Assembly: GCA_020740775.1 (NCBI GenBank)
Contig: JAHEWK010000004.1
Coordinates: 2,604,001-2,668,000, forward strand
DNA length: 64,000 nt
Origin: Ilyonectria destructans
Taxonomy: Eukaryota; Ascomycota; Sordariomycetes; Hypocreales; Nectriaceae
Reading direction: 5' to 3'
Positions 58,178 through 64,000 of this stretch are shown here, in pieces. A model generated the notes under the pieces. The model worked only from the letters and a program-made list of their open reading frames with translations. It was not told the origin of the DNA and searched no databases. Both the position numbers and the translations under genes were made by a program. How positions within the stretch are numbered: position 1 is the first letter of the stretch; every line of letters starts with the position of its first letter.

Positions 58178-59273
58178 TAAATAGCAGCCTTTACGCTTCC
58201 CTTAATACAACAGACTAGATCTCTCTAACCAGATTGATCAACTTTCATCGGTCCTTCTTGTCCTCAATGAAAAGAGACCTTATGTCTCCACTTGGTATTG
58301 GATTTTCTGCACACTCTGTGGGGGCAGGCTCACACGAGAGGAGAAGAATAAACGATCGGGAGACTGGAACATTTGACTTCATTTCTCTGTCTCCGCTGCA
58401 GCCATCTTTTGGATGGAATAAAAAAGCCCTCACTTGTCTAGGGTAGCGTTAGTGTAATTGCCTACAGACAGCCAAATCGAGAGACTGCCAAGAGCTTAGG
58501 ACAATAGCGCCGGTTTTCTTGTGGTATTCCAGTACAGATTTGGTCTTGTTTCTCAATCATTAGCTTCTCAGTTTGCTCAAAACTTGGATTAGGCTTGGAG
58601 CGAGCCCTTATCACTGTTCTTAGCGGCCCGCCATTCTTATTCGGCGACCCCTACGAAATAAGTTTGCTAATCGACTCTTAAACTGTCTACACTGCAGGCC
58701 ACATGGATTAGAAAAGTTAATTCGCTACTTGGCCCGCTCGTACAGATACTTCTAATACTGCTGTGAATGACTCAAGAGTGAGAGTATCTAGTACATGCAG
58801 TCTTTAGCACCTGCCTGTACATGCATATCTGGTTGCTAAGGCTGAGAGCGCCTAAGCTCGACTTAACCTATAAGAGTTTTCTGGTTTAGGCTTCATGCAA
58901 GTACAACTAGAATCTTTCCAAACCTTGTGTGTTGTGCATCGTATATGGGTTATAGCTTGGGGAGTGGCGGAGATCTACTGTAGGAGTTTTCGGGCTGCAG
59001 GTGTGGCTTGCCATTATCTGATACCGGCCCGAGCTCCGCGCCGTCGTCTGACGCATTGATCCGTCCCCGACACAAGCAAGGCAATGTTCTTGAAATATGG
59101 TAAAAGATAATTTGACCTCTTGCTGAAAATCTAACTCGATACTTAATAACCAGGAGCTCGGAACATTTCTTCCATTATTAGCTATCGATTATTTGATATT
59201 GGCCTAATTCGTCGGCGACTGAGTCTAAGCAGTTACCATCTATCCGCCTCATCTAGGGAACTTGAACTCCGCC
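58178..59273. other. 1.1 kb intergenic, AT-rich relic-like part
   Basis: Lies between the regulator and the dehydrogenase. The part at 58440-59000 is AT-rich, with many TAG/CTA motifs and no usable frame, similar to the patch near 2200-2480. It may be a decayed transposon, though no inverted repeat or transposase motif is seen. The promoter of the dehydrogenase should lie in the last few hundred bases. Confidence 0.4.
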
Positions 59274-60610
59274 ATGGACGTTCCTCTTCCAACGTCTAAC
59301 CGTGCTGTCGTATGGACTGGTGCCAAGAAGCTAGAGATTCAGCAGCGGCCTGTTGTATCTCCAGGCGACCGTGAAGTATTGGTTGAGATCATTGCGACCG
59401 GTATCTGTGGTTCTGACTGCCACAACTGGGAAAGTGACAAGGTTTCGCGGCAGCTTGTCCTAGGCCATGAGTCCTCAGGCGTCATTATCAAAGTCGGCAA
59501 GGACGTCACGAACAGGAATGTCGGTCAGAGGGTTGCAGTTGAACCTGGATTCGCCTGTATGGAGTACGTAGGCACCAGATCCAATTTAATATCCAGAGTC
59601 ACGAGAAGATAAATCGAGGACTAATTGAAATACCAGATGTGAGTTCTGTGCGCAGGGAAAAACAAACATCTGCGCCGACCTCAAGTACTGCGGGCTTGAC
59701 CCGACCGATGGCACCCTTTGCCAGTATGTTACTTGTCTTGCATCTATGACAGTACCCATCCCCGAGACCATATCGTGGGAAGAGGCCGGAGTGATCCAGC
59801 CTTTGGCGATTGCGATACAGTTGGCACGACGAGCGGCCCTAAACATGCACCAGACCATGGCGATCTTGTAAGTGACTTGAGAATGTCCCTCAATGGTTTG
59901 CTGATCCATCCTTATGCTGAAACAACTTGTTGCAGTGGATGTGGCCCTCTTGGATTGCTCATCCTTGCCGTCGCAAAAGCCTATGGTGTCAAGAAGATCG
60001 TCATGTTCGACATTGAAGAGTCGCGTACGAAGTTTTCCCAATCCTACGGTGCAGATGCGGGAATTGCCACGGCCAGGAACGATGACCCATCCAAAGACTC
60101 CTTGACATTTTCCCAGGAGTATGCCAAAGAAATAATCACCGATTATCATGTTGGGAGTGGCTTCGATGTCGCCGTTGAAGCGAGCGGAGCCAAGATTTGC
60201 GCCCAAATGGCCGTCTGCATGCTGAAGCAGGGTGGAACATGTACGTGCACGGAAGGACTGCAAACGCTGAAAATAAAGCTCATGTCTTCAGATATCCAAG
60301 CTGGCTTGGGCAAGCCACTGACATCGTTCCCCCTTTTCATGGTCACCGATAAGGAGCTTACCGTTAAAGGTCCGCAATTCTCCATGGTTGCAATGTGTGG
60401 CTTCTAGGAAATGCTAACTTATTATTCGATACAGGAACTGTTAGATACACTCCAGGATGCTTCACTGATGCCATTAGCCTCCTTTCGCGAAAGATGGTCG
60501 ACCTAAAGCCACTCATCACTTCCACGTACCCTTTAACTGAAGCGGCAAAGGCTTTCGAGGCGCAGCACGCTAGGAAAGATATCAAAATTGTTATTTTAAA
60601 CCAGAAATAG
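59274..60610 (+). CDS. zinc-dependent polyol (sorbitol/xylitol-type) dehydrogenase
   Basis: Five exons (59274-59563, 59637-59867, 59936-60240, 60292-60369, 60435-60610) encode 359 residues. This is a medium-chain dehydrogenase: catalytic zinc ligands in TGICGSDCHNW and LGHESSG, structural-zinc cysteines in CMECEFCAQGKTNIC, Rossmann motif FGCGPLGLL and acidic NAD-selecting region VMFDIEESR. VKGTVRYTPGCFTDAI and KVDLKPLIT-like motifs near the C-terminus place it with fungal xylitol/sorbitol dehydrogenases, which oxidise polyols to ketoses with NAD+. IQPLAIAIQ replaces the usual EPL motif, so substrate preference may differ. The fourth intron (60241-60291, 51 nt) is a multiple of three and has no stop; splicing it gives GGTYIQAGLGKPL. 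The last donor is the weak GTCCGC. Confidence 0.87.
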
Positions 60611-62342
60611 CTAAAACAAGAAGAGATTTGACACAGAAAGATGTGGCATGAACATCAGATGACCCTGTTGCGTCGCTCTGTGAACCTATCAACATTCGAT
60701 ATCCTCGCGGGATTGAAACTCATATGTCGACCCAGGGCTTTGGCTGAGCACCGATCGATCAGTTCCAGGTCGCTTGCAGGTTCTCAAATTTATTCACCTG
60801 AATTTGGAGATTTTTCACTGACGCTAATACGTGAAAATTGCACTATGCGGTCCAGAATTAGGAAATGGCTTTTAAAACTAAAATTGACTATAATTTGTGA
60901 CTTTTTCAGCCACGCCAGGTAACCCTGCCAGCGGCACGACGAGAGGAAGTTTTTGAGGATGTCGTATAATCTCGCTCATGTCTCCTTTGCTCATAAATAA
61001 ACTCAGAGAGAACTGCACAAAGCCACCAAGCGATTTTTAGTTTATTACCCTCGCCTCGAGCTGTTACCACGCCTTGCGTGCCTGCCTTCGCTCACCATCG
61101 CTAGTGTTCTGTGTCCGAGAAATCATGCCACGGCCACCGATGTCGAGAACCGAGGGTGGAAGTCTCGGAGTTCGAAGCCGCTTCTATGCGCATCGGCATC
61201 AAAGATGCCGAAAAAGTGCCCACGACGAATTTGGATGTGTGGCTGAATTGTCACATGGAGGCGTATCATGAATATTATCCTCGCCCATCTTCCAAACGCT
61301 GAGGCCTTTTTCTTATAGACTGACGAATTAGGCGGTCTATACAAAGCCCTCAAAATCCGAGTTGGCCAGGAAAATCGCTGCTGATTATTCCGGAGACGAT
61401 ACTTGGGTTCGACCTCAAGATTGACGCGAAACCGTTCGCCATGCACTAAAGATGCAGTGCTGCTGGTGAGAATATGTGGCCAGCGTTTCGATTCCTAATC
61501 TGCGAGTTATTTATTCCAGAGAGCACATGAACGCCATGTCCTCATACCCCAGGCTCGAGATTAATGGGCCTGATATCCATAGATAGCGACAATTGGGGAC
61601 GCTTTCGAGCATTTCATCGGGCTCGGACAAGGGGTACGAAGCGCCTTCATTACCTGTTGGCCAAGGAGTTTTCTCAAGTCCAAAATAATGCTTGTCGGTG
61701 ATCAAAAAGACCACAAGGGTTCTAGGCGCATGGCGTGTGGCTTGCAAGGGTTACGGACCAAGCCGTCCAGGCCGTGCCAGGTTTGAGATCATGCCATATT
61801 GTATCAAAGGTTCAACAACACGCTTGGTAATCTAATTGCGCTCGTTTTAGTACGACTACCATCTTGTAGATTCACCGTCTCTTTGTTATTCGTTTACATG
61901 ACGCGTCCCGGTATCCTGAACATGTTCCACTACATATTACGCGGTAGGCTCTAACAGTGGGTCCTTCCATGCACGTCGCCGCGTGGCCTTATCTCCACCC
62001 GATGAAGGAGTTTTTCTCGGAGTTCGAAGGGATCCATAACATGTCCAACTTCGGGGAGAACACACGGTTCTTTGTCGTTGATTGAGCAGATACTGACGTG
62101 TAGTTAGTGGCTGATGATGTGGGGTCTGGAGTGTGGACATTCTGAAAGCTTGATTGGCTCTAATAATAGTTTTAGCATGTCACAGCTTCCGTTCTGCGGA
62201 GAGTTGTTTTAATTCTCAGCCTACCCACTGCAATTTTAAAGCTGTCTCTCTCCCTTATCCTCATTCACCACGTCTCCTGGTTGGCAGCTCATACCACCAT
62301 TCTTCCCACAGCGTCCATCCAGACGCCGTCATCGTATCAACC
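60611..62342. other. 1.7 kb intergenic, possible gene relics
   Basis: No intact gene is seen. Two protein-like stretches stand out: plus 61135-61302 (VEVSEFEAASMRIGIKDAEK, TTNLDVWLNCHMEAYHEYYP) and minus 61511-61700 (YPLSEPDEMLESVPNCRYLW). They are on opposite strands, have no clean splice sites and match no family I can name. They may be decayed exons or chance. Confidence 0.35.
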
Positions 62343-63649
62343 ATGCTCCGAGCTGCCAAATCCATTTCAAAGCATCGCTTTGTCGACGCCATTGTCGTCG
62401 GCGGCGGGCCATGCGGTCTGGCCGTCGTGGGCAACATCTTGGAGCAGAAACCCAAGGGAAATCAGCTTTGGGTGGACCCCGTGTTTCGAGGCGGTCGTGT
62501 GGGCGATCATTACAGAGAAGTGCCGAGCAACACAAAGGTCGACTTGTTTATCGGCTTCGCGACCGCCGTGGAGCCTTTCCGACAGATCCTCTCCTTGGCC
62601 CAGAAGCCCAATGCGATAACGGCGCTCGAGCGCTTAAAGCAGGACCAGGGTTGTGAGCTTGGCCACGCTGCTGATATGTGTTTGATGCTCACAGATGGCG
62701 TTGCTCGTCATTTCGATAACGTGCATCAACATTACGGCAAAGTCACCGCCGCCACTTTTGATGAGGTATGAGTGAATCGCATCCTGTCACCCCGCCAACC
62801 AAGCTCACATTGGTCTCATTACAGAACACCAAGCTCTGGACAGCTGTCTTAGATGGCAAAGACCACGTCGAGACACCGCAGCTTGTGCTGTGCACTGGCT
62901 CCAGCCCAATTGAAAACCCGCTCCCCATCATTGAGAAGCTTCCAGGGACCTTGGAGATGGTCCATCTAGACATTGGACTCACACCGTCAGAGCTCGCCAA
63001 GACAATCAAGTCAGATGCGACAGTTGCAGTTGTCGGGGCCTCGCATTCTGCCATCTTGGTGTTGATGAATCTATACAACATGGCTGCAAGCAGCCATCCC
63101 CAGCTCCGTATCAAGTGGTTCACTCGACACAAGGACTTGTCTTACGCCGAGTATATGGACGGCTGGATCTTACGTGACAACACAGGTCTCAAAGGCCAGG
63201 CCGCTCAATGGGCACGCGAAAATCTCGAGGGTGACGCTTTTGCGACCAGCCCTGTCAGCAAGGTCATGACAAAATTATGGACGCCCCGCGGCGAAGAAGA
63301 CCAGATCTATCGTGCAGAGCTTCCCAGCTGTACACACATCATCCAGGCCATCGGTTACAAGCGAGATGCCCTCCCCGACCTGGCTGTAGCTGAATCAGTC
63401 GATGCAAAGCCCAAACCGTTGGCAATTCAGCACGACGATCTTACTGGCCGCTTCTTCCCGAAATCCCCTACCAGTTCAAGCTCAAACGGCCGACAGCACA
63501 TTCCTGGACTGTTTGGAGCCGGTATTGCTTTCCCAGAGCGCGTGATGGACCCGTTAGGTAATGTCGAACACGCGGTTGGCTTCTGGAAATTCATGAGGTT
63601 CCTCAGAAAGTCAGTCCCTCAATGGGTTGACCCATCTAAAACGGCATAG
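62343..63649 (+). CDS. FAD/NAD(P)-binding oxidoreductase
   Basis: Two exons (62343-62765 and 62825-63649) encode 415 residues. The N-terminal Rossmann motif is VDAIVVGGGPCGLAVVGNIL (G20, G22, G25) for FAD. A second nucleotide motif, VAVVGASHSAILVLMNL (from about residue 208), would bind NAD(P)H. HIIQAIGYKRDALPDL and, near the C-terminus, GLFGAGIAFPERVMDPLGNVEHAVGF resemble the closing FAD-contacting motif of the pyridine-nucleotide-disulfide/flavin monooxygenase superfamily. No redox CxxC pair is visible, so a disulfide reductase is unlikely. A flavin monooxygenase-like or dehydrogenase role is more plausible. No signal peptide. The start is the ATG at 62343; the open frame upstream lacks conservation. 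Confidence 0.82.
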
Positions 63650-64000
63650 ATTCGTTAGATAGACTTTAGCGTTGCAGGTTATGTTCTAGAGGTAATAGAA
63701 AGATCCTAGACTATTGAACTTCATGCCCCCGAATAACAAGAAGCTGATCCACGAATGGAAGTTTGGTTGCCGATGAAAAGTCGGCCGTCCAATAAAGATC
63801 CTAGTTCATGTTCCGTTTGGCCATGTGACAAGGGGCAACCCATGAATTCCCCGGGAATACGACGCTCACTTGCTCACCGAATCCACTCAAGCAGCCGAAA
63901 CTTTGATACCGCTCAGATATCGTATGAGGCTCGTGAGTTACTTCGTTCGAGCAAGATATTGTACTCGCAACCGTTTACTTACGATGGATTTAGCCCTGGG
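63650..64000. other. window end, nothing recognised
   Basis: About 350 bases of 3' UTR and intergenic sequence. No frame or motif is supported before the window ends. Confidence 0.4.

Noticed and set aside
1..64000. CRISPR array, tRNA, rRNA or complete secondary-metabolite cluster
   Set aside because: None of the expected repeat-spacer, cloverleaf box, or PKS/NRPS/terpene synthase motifs was seen on reading either strand.

Overview
The window is nuclear DNA of a filamentous ascomycete. The genes carry short (about 45-145 nt) GT-AG introns with CTAAC/CTGAC-like branch sites, intergenic gaps are long, and the protein families (ccg-9 trehalose phosphorylase/synthase, fungal C2H2 regulator, Fungal_trans_2-type regulator, AA7-like oxidase) fit Sordariomycetes, possibly Hypocreales. 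The species cannot be fixed from sequence alone. I saw no tRNA, rRNA, CRISPR array, intact transposon or PKS/NRPS gene.

Left third (1-22.4 kb): a Nudix hydrolase (-), a small hypothetical gene with an apparent homopolymer frameshift, a large secreted protein of unknown function (-), a long leader/promoter followed by the eight-exon ccg-9 gene (+), a 3.5 kb repeat-bearing gap, an APH-fold protein that has lost its catalytic residues (+), mitochondrial Mn superoxide dismutase (-), GINS subunit Psf3 (+) and a C2H2 regulator (-).

Middle (22.4-50 kb): a 5.8 kb gene-poor stretch, then the ER lectin Yos9/OS-9 ending in KDEL (+), an F-box-like protein (-), a Cnn_1N spindle-pole/MTOC-type coiled-coil protein (+), a secreted double-psi beta-barrel protein (-), an AA7-like FAD oxidase (+), a Ras-like protein with a broken P-loop (+), a possible small gene (-), a secreted 17-cysteine protein (+) and an ACS-family MFS permease (-).

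Right end (50-64 kb): a 6.7 kb gene-poor stretch, then three plus-strand genes: a Fungal_trans_2-type regulator without an evident zinc cluster, a zinc-dependent sorbitol/xylitol-type dehydrogenase and an FAD/NAD(P) oxidoreductase. They could form a small catabolic or accessory locus, but only adjacency and strand support this.

Most of the window is an ordinary mixture of housekeeping and accessory genes. The items that best repay a second look are the two degenerate enzyme-fold proteins (APH pseudokinase, Ras-like pseudo-GTPase), the frameshifted small gene, the secreted orphan proteins and the right-end three-gene locus. Exon coordinates were assigned by hand from splice consensus, reading phase and recognisable protein motifs.
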